From NCBI RefSeq assembly GCF_001439695.1, contig NZ_JYLL01000014.1, forward strand, positions 86,673 to 150,672: 64,000 nt of DNA, in the 5' to 3' direction. Numbering within the stretch: the stretch's first letter is position 1; the number at the start of each line of letters is the position of its first letter. The stretch comes from Pseudomonas veronii. GTDB taxonomy: Bacteria > Pseudomonadota > Gammaproteobacteria > Pseudomonadales > Pseudomonadaceae. Made by a program: the position numbers and the translations under genes. Below are positions 17,765-26,202 of this stretch, in pieces. The notes under the pieces are model-generated. The model ran no database searches, was not told where the DNA came from, and was given only the letters and a program-made list of their open reading frames with translations.

Positions 17765-18430
17765 TTAAACGCCGTCGACGTTTTTTTCTGCGCCCAGCGA
17801 AATACTCGCCAGCACAAAATCCGCCGAGTACTGACGCCAGGTGGCCATGCCTTGCTCCGAGTCCGTATCCAGCCCGGCAAGTGCCGACATCGAATAGCGG
17901 TTGGTGAACCAGCCAGTAGTCACCAGCGAAGCGCTGGCCAACAACAGGCGCGGGTTGATGTCTGCGCGAAAATCACCACTGGCCGCACCCCGCAACAAAA
18001 TCGCGTCGAGCTTGGCGATCAGCTTCGGTGCCATTTCCAGAAAATGGTTGCGAGGTGTTTCGTGGGTGTCATGGTAGCGAATGCCTTCCAGCGCCAGGCT
18101 GCCGAGGAAGGGGTCCAGACGGTACTGGTCAAAAAAATGGTTGAGCACGGCGCGCATCGCCACTGGCGGTGAAAGCTCTTCGACATTGAGGTTGACCAGC
18201 TCGGACATGATGTTGTCCGAAGACTCATCCAGTACCGCTACAAACAGGCCTTCCTTGGAGTTGTAGTAGTGGTAGACCAGCTGTTTGGTAACGCCGGCTT
18301 CCCGGGCAATTTCTTCCACGCGCGCACCGGCCAGGCCTTTTCTGGCGAACTCCACGCGCGCTGCCGCGAGCAGGCGATTCATCGTATTGCGTTTGCCCTG
18401 TTCGCCACCTTCTCCTGCCTTTACCGCCAC
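17765..18430 (-). CDS. TetR family regulator of the adjacent P450 operon
   Basis: A 221-residue TetR-type repressor. The N-terminal helix-turn-helix (RVEEIAREAGVTKQLVYHYY) is clear; the C-terminal ligand domain has no assigned family. A GTG start is proposed because AGGAGG stands five bases before it and no in-frame ATG precedes the helix-turn-helix closely. It is divergent from the P450 gene at 18613, and the 182-base gap holds a perfect 11-5-11 palindrome, so it probably represses that operon and itself until a diterpenoid or derivative binds. Confidence 0.85.
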   Translation of the reverse strand: MAVKAGEGGEQGKRNTMNRLLAAARVEFARKGLAGARVEEIAREAGVTKQLVYHYYNSKEGLFVAVLDESSDNIMSELVNLNVEELSPPVAMRAVLNHFFDQYRLDPFLGSLALEGIRYHDTHETPRNHFLEMAPKLIAKLDAILLRGAASGDFRADINPRLLLASASLVTTGWFTNRYSMSALAGLDTDSEQGMATWRQYSADFVLASISLGAEKNVDGV

Positions 18431-18492
18431 CTCGTCCTCCTCATGCCAGTTTTGGCCAGGTTATTCACACCTTGAAGCATTTCCCCGGGGGC

Positions 18493-18519
18493 CTTCGTTT
18501 GACCCCAAGTCAAACGAAG
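18493..18519. promoter_or_regulatory. 27-bp palindrome, probable TetR operator
   Basis: Perfect inverted repeat CTTCGTTTGAC-N5-GTCAAACGAAG in the divergent region between the TetR gene and the P450 operon. Length and symmetry fit a TetR-family operator. I did not see a second copy elsewhere in the window. Confidence 0.7.
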
Positions 18520-18612
18520 CGGACTACCGGCGCAGACACAACCACATACCATGGGTCGGCAGCCGGACAATCTTGGTGTGCAAGAAGAATAAAAACAAGA
18601 CAGGAGCTCCTG

Positions 18613-19890
18613 ATGAGCAACGAAAGCGCAGCACTGGACCTGGCAACCGCATACTCCGCTGTGTCGGAAATGTATCGGGGCACCGACCTGGATATTCACG
18701 CGGTGTGCCGCGAGCAACGGCTGAAATCGCCCATCTATGAAGGCGACTTCATCACCCAGTTTGGCGTGCCGACGAATGCCGGCACCCAGCAGGGCACTCG
18801 CCCGACCTTCGCCTTGTTCAAATACCAGGATGTAATGACTGTCCTGCGCGATGGTGCGACCTATACCAGCGGTTTTATTGCCGAAGGTCTTGGCGCGTTT
18901 TTCGATGGTTTGATCATTCTTGCCATGGACGGTGACGAGCACCGTAAGGTGCGCGCCTTGCTGCAACCGGCCTTTATGCCGGAGACCGTGAACAAGTGGC
19001 GCCCGCAGATCGATCAAGTGATTCGCGAGGAGTACATCCAGCCGATGTTGCCGGCAAAGAAGGCCGACTTGATGAAGTTCGGCCTCGAGCTGCCGATTCG
19101 CGTCATGTACGCTTTGATGGGCTTCCCCTCGGATGAGCCCTCCAAGTACAAGCAATACGCCGCGTGGGCCTTGGCCATTGTCGGCGGCAACCAGATTGAC
19201 CCGAGCAAAATGGTTGAAGCGCGACGTCAGGCCGGCATCGCTGTCAAAGGTCTGTACGACGCGCTTGCCGAGGTGGTGGTGCAACGTCGTGCCGAGGGCA
19301 GCCAGGGCGATGATGTGGTCGGGCGTTTGCTGCGCGCGGAGTACGAAGGGCGCACGCTGGATGACCACGAGGTGATCACCTTCACTCGCTCGCTTTTGCC
19401 AGCCGCGGGCGAAACCACCACGCGCATGTTTGGCTCGGTAATGACTTTGCTCTTGACCACGCCCGGCTTGCTGGAACGCGTCAAGGCCGACCGCTCATTG
19501 ATCGGCAAGCTGATGGACGAAACCACGCGCTTTGAACCCGTGGCCACTTTCAAGGTGCGCGAAACCGCCCGGGAAGTGGAATTTCACGGCGTGAAAATCC
19601 CCAAGGGTTCGTTCGTCCAGTGCATGGTGGTGTCCGCCAACCGCGACGAAGATGCGTTTGAAAACCCTGAGGTATTCGACATTGATCGCAAGCCAAAACC
19701 CTCCTTTGGTTTTGGCTTCGGCCCGCACATGTGTATCGGTCAGTTCGTCGCCAAAGTGGAAATCAGCTGCGCTGTCAACGCCATCCTCGACCTCTTTCCC
19801 AACTTGCGACTCGACCCGAGCCAACCCGTCCCGCAGATCGGCGGAGCGCAATTGCGAGGCGTGTCCACGCTCCCGGTGATCTGGGACTGA
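18613..19890 (+). CDS. Cytochrome P450, CYP226-like (first copy)
   Basis: A 425-residue soluble P450. Haem ligand Cys374 lies in FGFGPHMCIG; the ExxR motif is in DETTRFEPV; the I helix carries AAGETTT. It has the same length as the P450 at 48297 and shares long identical stretches, including the haem loop, so the two are paralogues. In the dit pathway two CYP226-type enzymes, DitQ and DitU, act on dehydroabietic and abietic acid; this copy may correspond to DitU, but that is a guess. GGAG eight bases upstream fixes the ATG. It leads an operon of P450, unknown protein, SDR, MFS and NTF2-like protein. Electrons probably come from the ferredoxin at 25855. Confidence 0.85.
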   Translation: MSNESAALDLATAYSAVSEMYRGTDLDIHAVCREQRLKSPIYEGDFITQFGVPTNAGTQQGTRPTFALFKYQDVMTVLRDGATYTSGFIAEGLGAFFDGLIILAMDGDEHRKVRALLQPAFMPETVNKWRPQIDQVIREEYIQPMLPAKKADLMKFGLELPIRVMYALMGFPSDEPSKYKQYAAWALAIVGGNQIDPSKMVEARRQAGIAVKGLYDALAEVVVQRRAEGSQGDDVVGRLLRAEYEGRTLDDHEVITFTRSLLPAAGETTTRMFGSVMTLLLTTPGLLERVKADRSLIGKLMDETTRFEPVATFKVRETAREVEFHGVKIPKGSFVQCMVVSANRDEDAFENPEVFDIDRKPKPSFGFGFGPHMCIGQFVAKVEISCAVNAILDLFPNLRLDPSQPVPQIGGAQLRGVSTLPVIWD

Positions 19891-19941
19891 ATCACGCTGT
19901 AATCCCGTTTCCCTGCCTCAACAAAAACAACAGAGGGCATC

Positions 19942-20973
19942 ATGAGAACGTTTAAAACCATTCCAGAACGCGGTGATTTCGGCTTTCAACAACTGGTTGG
20001 GCCGCACAAGGTCACCGGCGCTTCGATGTCAGCCGAACGCGGCTTCTTCGGCCTGCACCTGAGCAAAAGTTCGCCGTTCGGTTCTGTGCGCGATGAGCAA
20101 GGCAACATTTACTCATTCGTACGGTCGCTGATGGCGCCCAATGGCACCCCCAACCCAACCAAGTTCTTCTACCTGAACAATCACGTCGATAACGTCAACC
20201 TGCGCATGGACCACGAAAAAATGGCCCGCCAGGCGCTGACACCACTGCCGGTACACAGCCTGGAAGGCGATGTCGCACGTTGGGCCAGCCACCCGGGCGA
20301 ACCCGGCAACTCTTGGGAGATCACCGCCAGCAGCGAACGCCTGACCTGGAAGGAAGAAGGCCTGTTTCACCTCGAAGGCCGACTGCTTGGCCCAGGTTTG
20401 CAGTGGTACCTGCCAGGCGTGGAATGGGGCACCTTTTATGTTTCGCAGTTGTGGGATATCGCCGGTGTCTGCGAGGGGCGTCCGGTGAAAGGCGCCATGG
20501 CGCTGGACCAGTTCTACATGGCCGAAGGCGGCGCCATTCACTTCAAGAAAGACTTGGTGGTGAACAACAACAAGCATGTGATCTGGTGGTCCTTCGTCAC
20601 CGTTTATAAAGATGGCACCTGGGATACCGGCTCTTTCATGGTCGGTCACGACCACTTGGGCTACGCCATTTTCAACAATGAAAAAGGCGAGGTTCGGGTC
20701 ACCACCGATATCGAAGGAAACACCGAACACAAGGACGGAAGCTACTTCCTCAAATCCGCGAAAATCGTGCTGGAAGGCAAGGAAGAGTGGGAGTTTTTGC
20801 CTGATGAGAAGGGCGAGATGATCGACTTCGTCGGTGGCTTCCCGATCACTGCGCAGCAGGAAGGCCGTTGGCGTCGGGTTGGCGATACCCGTGAGCCTTC
20901 ACACTGGCTGGGCTGGGGTGAATCGGACCGGCGTAATGGCTCGGCCCGCAATGTGCCAGGCAAAGACCTGTAA
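19942..20973 (+). CDS. Conserved protein of unknown function
   Basis: A 343-residue, Trp- and Gly-rich soluble protein with no signal peptide or membrane segment. I do not recognise its family with confidence. Alternating strands and many aromatic residues (EWGTFYVSQLWDIAGV, HVIWWSFVTVYKDG) suggest a mostly beta structure, perhaps a lipocalin- or CrtC-like barrel. It lies between the P450 and an SDR in one apparent operon, 51 bases after the P450 stop, so a role in early diterpenoid oxidation or hydration, or substrate binding, is possible. A long Pseudomonas repeat follows. Confidence 0.6.
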   Translation: MRTFKTIPERGDFGFQQLVGPHKVTGASMSAERGFFGLHLSKSSPFGSVRDEQGNIYSFVRSLMAPNGTPNPTKFFYLNNHVDNVNLRMDHEKMARQALTPLPVHSLEGDVARWASHPGEPGNSWEITASSERLTWKEEGLFHLEGRLLGPGLQWYLPGVEWGTFYVSQLWDIAGVCEGRPVKGAMALDQFYMAEGGAIHFKKDLVVNNNKHVIWWSFVTVYKDGTWDTGSFMVGHDHLGYAIFNNEKGEVRVTTDIEGNTEHKDGSYFLKSAKIVLEGKEEWEFLPDEKGEMIDFVGGFPITAQQEGRWRRVGDTREPSHWLGWGESDRRNGSARNVPGKDL

Positions 20974-20993
20974 ACAGTTGACCGAAACCTTTA

Positions 20994-21086
20994 CCCCTGT
21001 AGGAGCTGCCGAAGGCTGCGATCTTTTGACTTTGACTTTTGAAGGCAAGATCAAAAGATCGCAGCCTTCGGCAGCTCCTACAGGGG
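20994..21086. repeat. Long Pseudomonas intergenic inverted repeat
   Basis: Two perfect 36-base arms (20994-21029 and 21051-21086, containing TGTAGGAGCTGCCGAAGG and its complement) are separated by 21 bases. The unit is a familiar repeat of the P. fluorescens group. Transcribed, it would form a very stable hairpin inside the P450 operon and could lower expression of the SDR and MFS genes downstream. Confidence 0.85.
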
Positions 21087-21139
21087 AGCGTACGCGTTGT
21101 ATCAGTAGCCTCCACCAATAACAACAATGAGGAATCACG

Positions 21140-21928
21140 ATGAAATTCCGCGACAAAGTCGTGCTGGTCACCGGTGCAGGTCGAGGCATGGGTCGCGCCA
21201 TTGCCCTGGCCTATGCCCGAGAAGGCGCCAAGGTGGTGGTGTCGGCACGCACCGCTCGATACGGTGAAGAAACGATCGCACAGATCAAGGCCCTGGGCGC
21301 GCAAGCCTGCCTGGTCGGTGGCGACATCGCCGACCGCGAGGCGATCAAGTCAATGGTGCAAGATGGTGTAGAGCACTTTGGTGGCCTGGACATCGTGGTG
21401 CATTGCGCTGCCGATACCAGTCACGGGCTGATCGCCGAAATGGCCGATGATACGTTTGATCACATCGTTCGCAGCAATATTCAATCGTTGTTCTGGTTGG
21501 CCAAGGACTGCGCACCTTATCTGTCGAAAGCAGCCGACAAAGGCCGGCTGATTTTCATCTCGTCCGGCGAAGCCAACCGCAAATACACCCCTCGCCTGAT
21601 TGCCTATGGTTCCAGCAAAGCCTTCATGAATGCCTTCGCCCGCGGCCTGGCGGTGGAATTCGGTGCCATGAATATTCTGGTCAACGTCGTCGAGCCCGGA
21701 CTGATCGGCACTGATCACATGCTCGAAACCCTGGGCAATGAACTGCCGCATAAACTCGCTGCACATTTCCCGGTAGGGCGTCTGGGCGAGTCCGCCGACA
21801 TTGCCAACGCCGTGCTGTTTCTGACCTCCAACGAGGCTTCCTATATCACTGGCACTTCGCTGCTGGTGGATGGCGGCGCCACCATGATCGCGCTGCCCAA
21901 GGTCGAAGAAATCCTCAAGGGCCATTAA
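21140..21928 (+). CDS. SDR family oxidoreductase
   Basis: A 262-residue classical SDR. TGAGRGMG binds the cofactor and YGSSKAFM gives the catalytic Tyr and Lys. TGTSLLVDGGATM near the end is typical. A GAGGAATCACG leader supports the ATG. Third gene of the P450 operon, so oxidation of the P450-made hydroxyl (for example C7-OH to C7-oxo) is a reasonable guess; the enzyme for that step is not proven here. Confidence 0.82.
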   Translation: MKFRDKVVLVTGAGRGMGRAIALAYAREGAKVVVSARTARYGEETIAQIKALGAQACLVGGDIADREAIKSMVQDGVEHFGGLDIVVHCAADTSHGLIAEMADDTFDHIVRSNIQSLFWLAKDCAPYLSKAADKGRLIFISSGEANRKYTPRLIAYGSSKAFMNAFARGLAVEFGAMNILVNVVEPGLIGTDHMLETLGNELPHKLAAHFPVGRLGESADIANAVLFLTSNEASYITGTSLLVDGGATMIALPKVEEILKGH

Positions 21929-21960
21929 TCAACCCGCACGTCCGCGATGGGAGTCAGGTC

Positions 21961-23262
21961 ATGACATCGGATACACGCAGTAGCAACACCACGGCCCACG
22001 CCGGCAATGATTTTTCCGAGTTCAAGCGCGGCTGGCGCGTGGTTGTCCTGGGCCTGTTTGGCATCTGCACCAGTATTACCGCTGCGTTGCTGTACGCCTT
22101 CGGCACCCTGGTGATTCCGCTGGAACAGGCGTTCGGCTGGAGCCGGGGCGACTTGCAGGCCTCCATCACCTTTCTGTTCGCCGGTGTGGCGATTTCCACG
22201 CAACTGGTCGGCTGGCTGTACCGTCGGTTCGGGCTGCGCCGGGTAGCGATTGTTTCGATCGTGCTGCAGATCGTCGGTTACTTTGCGATCACGCGGATTG
22301 AGGGTTCGATCGGCTGGTTGTACCTGGCGTTTTTCAGCATGCCGATCATTTGTGCCGGAACCATTGCGATCACCTGGACGCAACTGGTCAACCTCTGGTT
22401 CGAGCGTAACCGTGGTTTGGCGCTGGCCGTGATTCTGTGTGGCACCGGGCTGATGGCGATGATTCTGCCACCGCTGTTGTCGCGGCTGATTGCCGCCTAC
22501 GGTTGGCAAGCCGGGTTTATTGCGCTGGGGGCGATGCCTTTGTTGTTTACGTTGCCCTTGTCATTGATGTGGCTGCGCATGCCGGCGCTGCTCGCCAGTC
22601 CTGACGCGACAACGCAGAAGGAACTTCCGGAGCTGTCCGGCATGTCCTTCAAACAAGCAGTGCGCTCAGGGATGTACTGGGGCTTTAACGTTGCATTGAT
22701 ATTGTCGGTGTCGTTGACCGTCGGCATGGTCACCAACATGGTGCCGATGCTGCAAAGCAAGGGCCTGAGTGCGCAGCAAGCCAGTCAGATCTTCAGTACC
22801 TTTGGTATTTCCATCATCGGCGGGCGCTTGTTGGTGGGTTATCTGCTGGACCGCTATTCACCTTCAGTAGTGGCCGCCGTGAGCCTGGCGCTACCCGCAT
22901 TGGGCTGCGCGATCTTTCTCTTTGGCGGGGCGCAAAACACACCGTTGCTGGTGCTGGCGACCCTGTGCATCGGCGCCAGTGCCGGAGCTGAGTTCGATCT
23001 GGCGGCATTCCTGATGGCGCGCTATTTCGGCTTGAAAGACTACGCGCGGATATTTGGTCTGCACCTGTGCCTGATCACCATTGTCTCCGGTCTGGTACCC
23101 ATGCTGTTCGGCCATCTCTATGACCTGTACGGCAGCTATTCCGCTGTGCTGGTGTGCTGTTTCTGCTGCGCCATTGTCGGCCCGACCATTCTGCTGTGGT
23201 TGAGAATGGAGCCAAAATTCCTCGCCCGTCAGCAAAACCTCCAGCTACGACCACATGCCTGA
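21961..23262 (+). CDS. MFS transporter, OFA-like (first copy)
   Basis: A 433-residue major facilitator with twelve predicted helices. It resembles the oxalate/formate-antiporter-like group of carboxylate carriers. The protein at 26203-27465 on the other strand is a clear paralogue: both share AALLYxFGTLVxPL, AFGWS and QLVGW near the N-terminus. Diterpenoid acids are carboxylates, so uptake of resin acids or export of an intermediate is plausible. It follows the SDR by 32 bases in the P450 operon. Confidence 0.8.
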   Translation: MTSDTRSSNTTAHAGNDFSEFKRGWRVVVLGLFGICTSITAALLYAFGTLVIPLEQAFGWSRGDLQASITFLFAGVAISTQLVGWLYRRFGLRRVAIVSIVLQIVGYFAITRIEGSIGWLYLAFFSMPIICAGTIAITWTQLVNLWFERNRGLALAVILCGTGLMAMILPPLLSRLIAAYGWQAGFIALGAMPLLFTLPLSLMWLRMPALLASPDATTQKELPELSGMSFKQAVRSGMYWGFNVALILSVSLTVGMVTNMVPMLQSKGLSAQQASQIFSTFGISIIGGRLLVGYLLDRYSPSVVAAVSLALPALGCAIFLFGGAQNTPLLVLATLCIGASAGAEFDLAAFLMARYFGLKDYARIFGLHLCLITIVSGLVPMLFGHLYDLYGSYSAVLVCCFCCAIVGPTILLWLRMEPKFLARQQNLQLRPHA

Positions 23263-23285
23263 ACCCACTTGAGGATGAACGTGAA

Positions 23286-23636
23286 ATGAGCATGGACAAA
23301 CACACCATCGAGCACTTTCTGCACGGGCAGATCGACTGCTGGAACCGGGGCGACAAAGACGGCTTTTTCGCTCACTACCGCAGCGTCTCGGCCAACGGCT
23401 TGAGTATCGAATACGTCGGCAAGCCCCAGGCCGATGCCTGGCAGGTACTGGAAGGCATGTGGGCGCAGCAGCAACCGAAGATTCGCGTTGAAGTGCGCCA
23501 GTGCATCGTCAATGGCAATGAAGCGGCGTGCCATCACCTGAACGCCTTTCGCGAGCAGGAAGGCGGTATCGAGACGATCGAGTTGTATCGGTTTGAAGAA
23601 GGAAAGTTGTCCGTACGTTACTTCATCAACCAGTAA
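23286..23636 (+). CDS. NTF2-like / SnoaL-type small protein
   Basis: A 116-residue protein with the shape of the NTF2-like/nuclear transport factor superfamily: an N-terminal helix (HTIEHFLHGQIDCWNRGDKDGF) and a strand-rich remainder with an EGKLSVRYF end. The ATG at 23286 follows GAGGA; a second ATG two codons on is possible. Members include polyketide cyclases, steroid isomerases and the beta subunits of ring-hydroxylating dioxygenases. Last gene of the P450 operon. A ketosteroid-isomerase-like or hydratase role is possible but unproven. Confidence 0.65.
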   Translation: MSMDKHTIEHFLHGQIDCWNRGDKDGFFAHYRSVSANGLSIEYVGKPQADAWQVLEGMWAQQQPKIRVEVRQCIVNGNEAACHHLNAFREQEGGIETIELYRFEEGKLSVRYFINQ

Positions 23637-23641
23637 TCGTT

Positions 23642-23671
23642 GCGCACAGCCTTGTCAGAAAGGCTGTGCGC
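23642..23671. terminator. Bidirectional hairpin between convergent genes
   Basis: A perfect 12-base-pair stem (GCGCACAGCCTT / AAGGCTGTGCGC) with a six-base loop, immediately after the NTF2-like gene and before the end of the minus-strand SDR gene. No long T run, so termination strength is uncertain. Confidence 0.6.
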
Positions 23672-23679
23672 GTCGTCGC

Positions 23680-24513
23680 CTAGACGCCATCGGTGGAATG
23701 GGACAGCTGCTGCCATTGCTCGATTTCCGCGAGCATCCTGTTGAGCTTGTCGCTGACCTGCTGATAAGCGTCTGAACCCGCCAGGTAACGCAACGGTGGA
23801 TGTTCGCTGTTGGCCAGGAGCACCAGCGCATCGCCCAGTTTAGCCGGGTTGCCGGTTTGCTGATGGTTGTAGGCGGCCGAAGCGCCTTTGACCTTGGCGG
23901 TGAATGCAGCGTAATCCTCCAACCCGCGTGTACCGAAGACCGCGGAGCTGGGGTCGAGAAAGTCGGTACGGAAAACCCCGGGCTCCACCAGCGTGACCTT
24001 GATCCCGAACTGCGCCACTTCCTGGGCCAGGGATTCGGAAAAACCTTCCACAGCAAATTTAGACGCGCAGTACAGCGCCGCACCACCCATCCCGACCATG
24101 CCACCCATTGAAGACACGTTGAACACCCGGCCACTGCGTTGCTGACGCATGACAGGCAGCACGGCGCGGCAGACGTTGAACACACCGAACACATTGGTCG
24201 CGAACTGCTGGTCGGCGTCGCTGGCGAAATTGTCTTCAAACGGCGCCAGTTGTCCATAACCGGCGTTGTTGACCAGCACATCGATTCGGCCAAAACGCGC
24301 CACGGCAGTTTCTACGGCAGCCAGTGCCTGGGCTTCGTCGGTCACATCCAGGGCCACTGCCAGCACGCGTTCGCCGTACTCGGCAAAGACAATTTCCAGC
24401 GGTTCGATACGCCGGGCGCTGACCACCACGCTGTCACCATCAGCCAATGCGGCTTTGGCAATGGCAGCACCCAAGCCTCGGGCCGCACCGGTAATAAACC
24501 AGACTTTGTTCAT
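23680..24513 (-). CDS. SDR family oxidoreductase
   Basis: A 277-residue classical SDR with TGAARGLG at the N-terminus, NNAG near residue 82 and the active site YCASKFAVEG. It begins MNKVWFITG; GGAGCG upstream supports this ATG over an in-frame one eight codons earlier. It is the last gene of a minus-strand set with a ferredoxin reductase, a ferredoxin and an MFS. Resembles the large group of uncharacterised SDRs acting on alcohols; substrate unknown. Confidence 0.82.
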   Translation of the reverse strand: MNKVWFITGAARGLGAAIAKAALADGDSVVVSARRIEPLEIVFAEYGERVLAVALDVTDEAQALAAVETAVARFGRIDVLVNNAGYGQLAPFEDNFASDADQQFATNVFGVFNVCRAVLPVMRQQRSGRVFNVSSMGGMVGMGGAALYCASKFAVEGFSESLAQEVAQFGIKVTLVEPGVFRTDFLDPSSAVFGTRGLEDYAAFTAKVKGASAAYNHQQTGNPAKLGDALVLLANSEHPPLRYLAGSDAYQQVSDKLNRMLAEIEQWQQLSHSTDGV

Positions 24514-24598
24514 TGCATCGCTCCAGTCGTTGTGCAAAAAAATGCCGCGTCAGCTTTAAGGCGGGCGCGGCAGCGGGTGTGAAAGATCAGTACGACGT

Positions 24599-25834
24599 TC
24601 AGTCGCGGTTGGCCGCTTCCCAAGCTTTCAGATCGAACCCGTCAGTGGCGGCCTCAACTGCCGTCAGCTTGGGCACGCGAGCAAGAATCTTGCGCGCCGC
24701 CATGTGATCGCCCATGCGATTGCAGGACTCCACGGCCACCAGACGGTCATTGCGGAAACACAGCACAGACGCTTGATGTTCTTCGACTGAACCGAGCACG
24801 ACGGTACTGTCATAGCCATGCGAGAGTCCGGCGATCTGCAGTTTCAAGTTGCCTTGATCGGTCCAGAACCAGGGCAGGGCGCTATAAGGTGCCGGTTTAC
24901 CCATCAAGCGTGCAGCCACTGTGCGGGCCTGGTCGATGGCGTTCTGCACCGACTCGAGGCGGGTGTGTAACTCATTGTTTTGCAGGCACGGGAAGCTGGC
25001 GACATCGCCTACCGCGGAAATTTGCGGGTCAGAGGTCAGCAGGCTGGCGTCCACCTTGATGCCGTTCTCGATGTCCAGACCGACTTCAGTCGCCAGCTGC
25101 GCATTGGGAATCACACCGATACCAAACACCACCAGGTCAGCAGGGAGTGCACGTCCGTCACCGGTTTGTACCGCGCACACCTTGCCGTTATCGCCGTCGA
25201 TGCGGCTTAAACCCTGGCGGAAGTCAAAATGGACGCCCCACGCTTCATGGGCCTGGCGAAACAATTCCGACATTTCCCGCGACACGGCACGAGCCATGGG
25301 ACGCTCGCCCAGCTCCAGTACGTGCACATTAGCCCCTAGGGCAGCGGCCACCGCCGCAAACTCGAGGCCGATAAACCCGGCTCCAATCACCACCACGTTG
25401 CGCGCTTCTTTCGCCAGCGGCGCCAGGGCGTCGGCATCGGCTTTGGTTTTGATACCGAACACTTGCGGCAACTCTGCGCCGGGAACCGGCAGGGGGCGGT
25501 TGTGGGCTCCGGTCGCCAGTACCAGATGGTCGTAACTGACAGCAGCACCCGAGGCTAACACCACGCGTCGGTTCAGGCGGTCGATCGCGGTCGCCTGGTC
25601 ATGCAGCAGTTCAATGCGCTGGGTGGTGTAGAAATCAGCAGGACGAAACAGCAGATTGGTCGCCTGGATCTTGCCGAGCAGATAGGCTTTGGACAATGGC
25701 GGGCGCTGGTAGGGCAGGCCTGGCTCATCGCCGATCAGGGTGATGCGCCCGTCAAAGCCTTCCTGGCGCAGGGAGGCAGCGACCTGAAATCCGGCCTGGC
25801 CAGCACCGACGATAACGACTGAGGCGAGGGTCAT
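24599..25834 (-). CDS. Ferredoxin reductase (putidaredoxin-reductase type)
   Basis: A 411-residue FAD- and NAD(P)H-binding protein of the putidaredoxin/rubredoxin reductase family. The FAD fold VVIVGAGQAG is at residue 6, a second nucleotide fold VVVIGAGFIG near residue 150, and GDVASFPC marks the C-terminal FAD segment. AAGGAG precedes the ATG. The [2Fe-2S] ferredoxin gene lies 20 bases upstream, so the pair forms an electron chain for the P450s. No separate reductase for the DitA dioxygenase is visible in the window, so it may serve both systems (inference). Confidence 0.88.
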   Translation of the reverse strand: MTLASVVIVGAGQAGFQVAASLRQEGFDGRITLIGDEPGLPYQRPPLSKAYLLGKIQATNLLFRPADFYTTQRIELLHDQATAIDRLNRRVVLASGAAVSYDHLVLATGAHNRPLPVPGAELPQVFGIKTKADADALAPLAKEARNVVVIGAGFIGLEFAAVAAALGANVHVLELGERPMARAVSREMSELFRQAHEAWGVHFDFRQGLSRIDGDNGKVCAVQTGDGRALPADLVVFGIGVIPNAQLATEVGLDIENGIKVDASLLTSDPQISAVGDVASFPCLQNNELHTRLESVQNAIDQARTVAARLMGKPAPYSALPWFWTDQGNLKLQIAGLSHGYDSTVVLGSVEEHQASVLCFRNDRLVAVESCNRMGDHMAARKILARVPKLTAVEAATDGFDLKAWEAANRD

Positions 25835-25854
25835 GGGAACTCCTTCACGCGCAT

Positions 25855-26175
25855 TCAGAATTGCGACGACGGCAGGTGCAAAACCATGCCGTCCATGTCT
25901 TCGCTGATGATCATTTGACAGCTCAAGCGGCTGCTGTCGCGACGTTCGAAAGCGTACTCGAGCATGTCGTTCTCCATGCCTTCCGCCGCTTGCACCTTGC
26001 CCAGCCAGGCCTCGTCGACATAGGTGTGACAGGTGGCGCAACTGCAGGCACCACCGCAGTCGGCAGAAATACCCGGCACCGAGGCGAAGGTCGCGGCTTG
26101 CATCACCGACTGGCCGATGTCGCCTTTGACTTGATGGGCGGTGCCGTTGTGTTCAATAAATGTCAATGTGGGCAT
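25855..26175 (-). CDS. [2Fe-2S] ferredoxin, putidaredoxin/adrenodoxin type
   Basis: A 106-residue ferredoxin. The four cluster cysteines are C40, C46, C49 and C86 (C-x5-C-x2-C...C), as in putidaredoxin; an additional Cys44 sits between the first two. GGAG precedes the ATG. It passes electrons from the adjacent reductase to a P450, most likely the CYP226-like enzymes at 18613 and 48297, which lie apart from it. Confidence 0.9.
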   Translation of the reverse strand: MPTLTFIEHNGTAHQVKGDIGQSVMQAATFASVPGISADCGGACSCATCHTYVDEAWLGKVQAAEGMENDMLEYAFERRDSSRLSCQMIISEDMDGMVLHLPSSQF

Positions 26176-26202
26176 GTTCTGCTCCGATTCTTGTTAAGGG
26201 GC

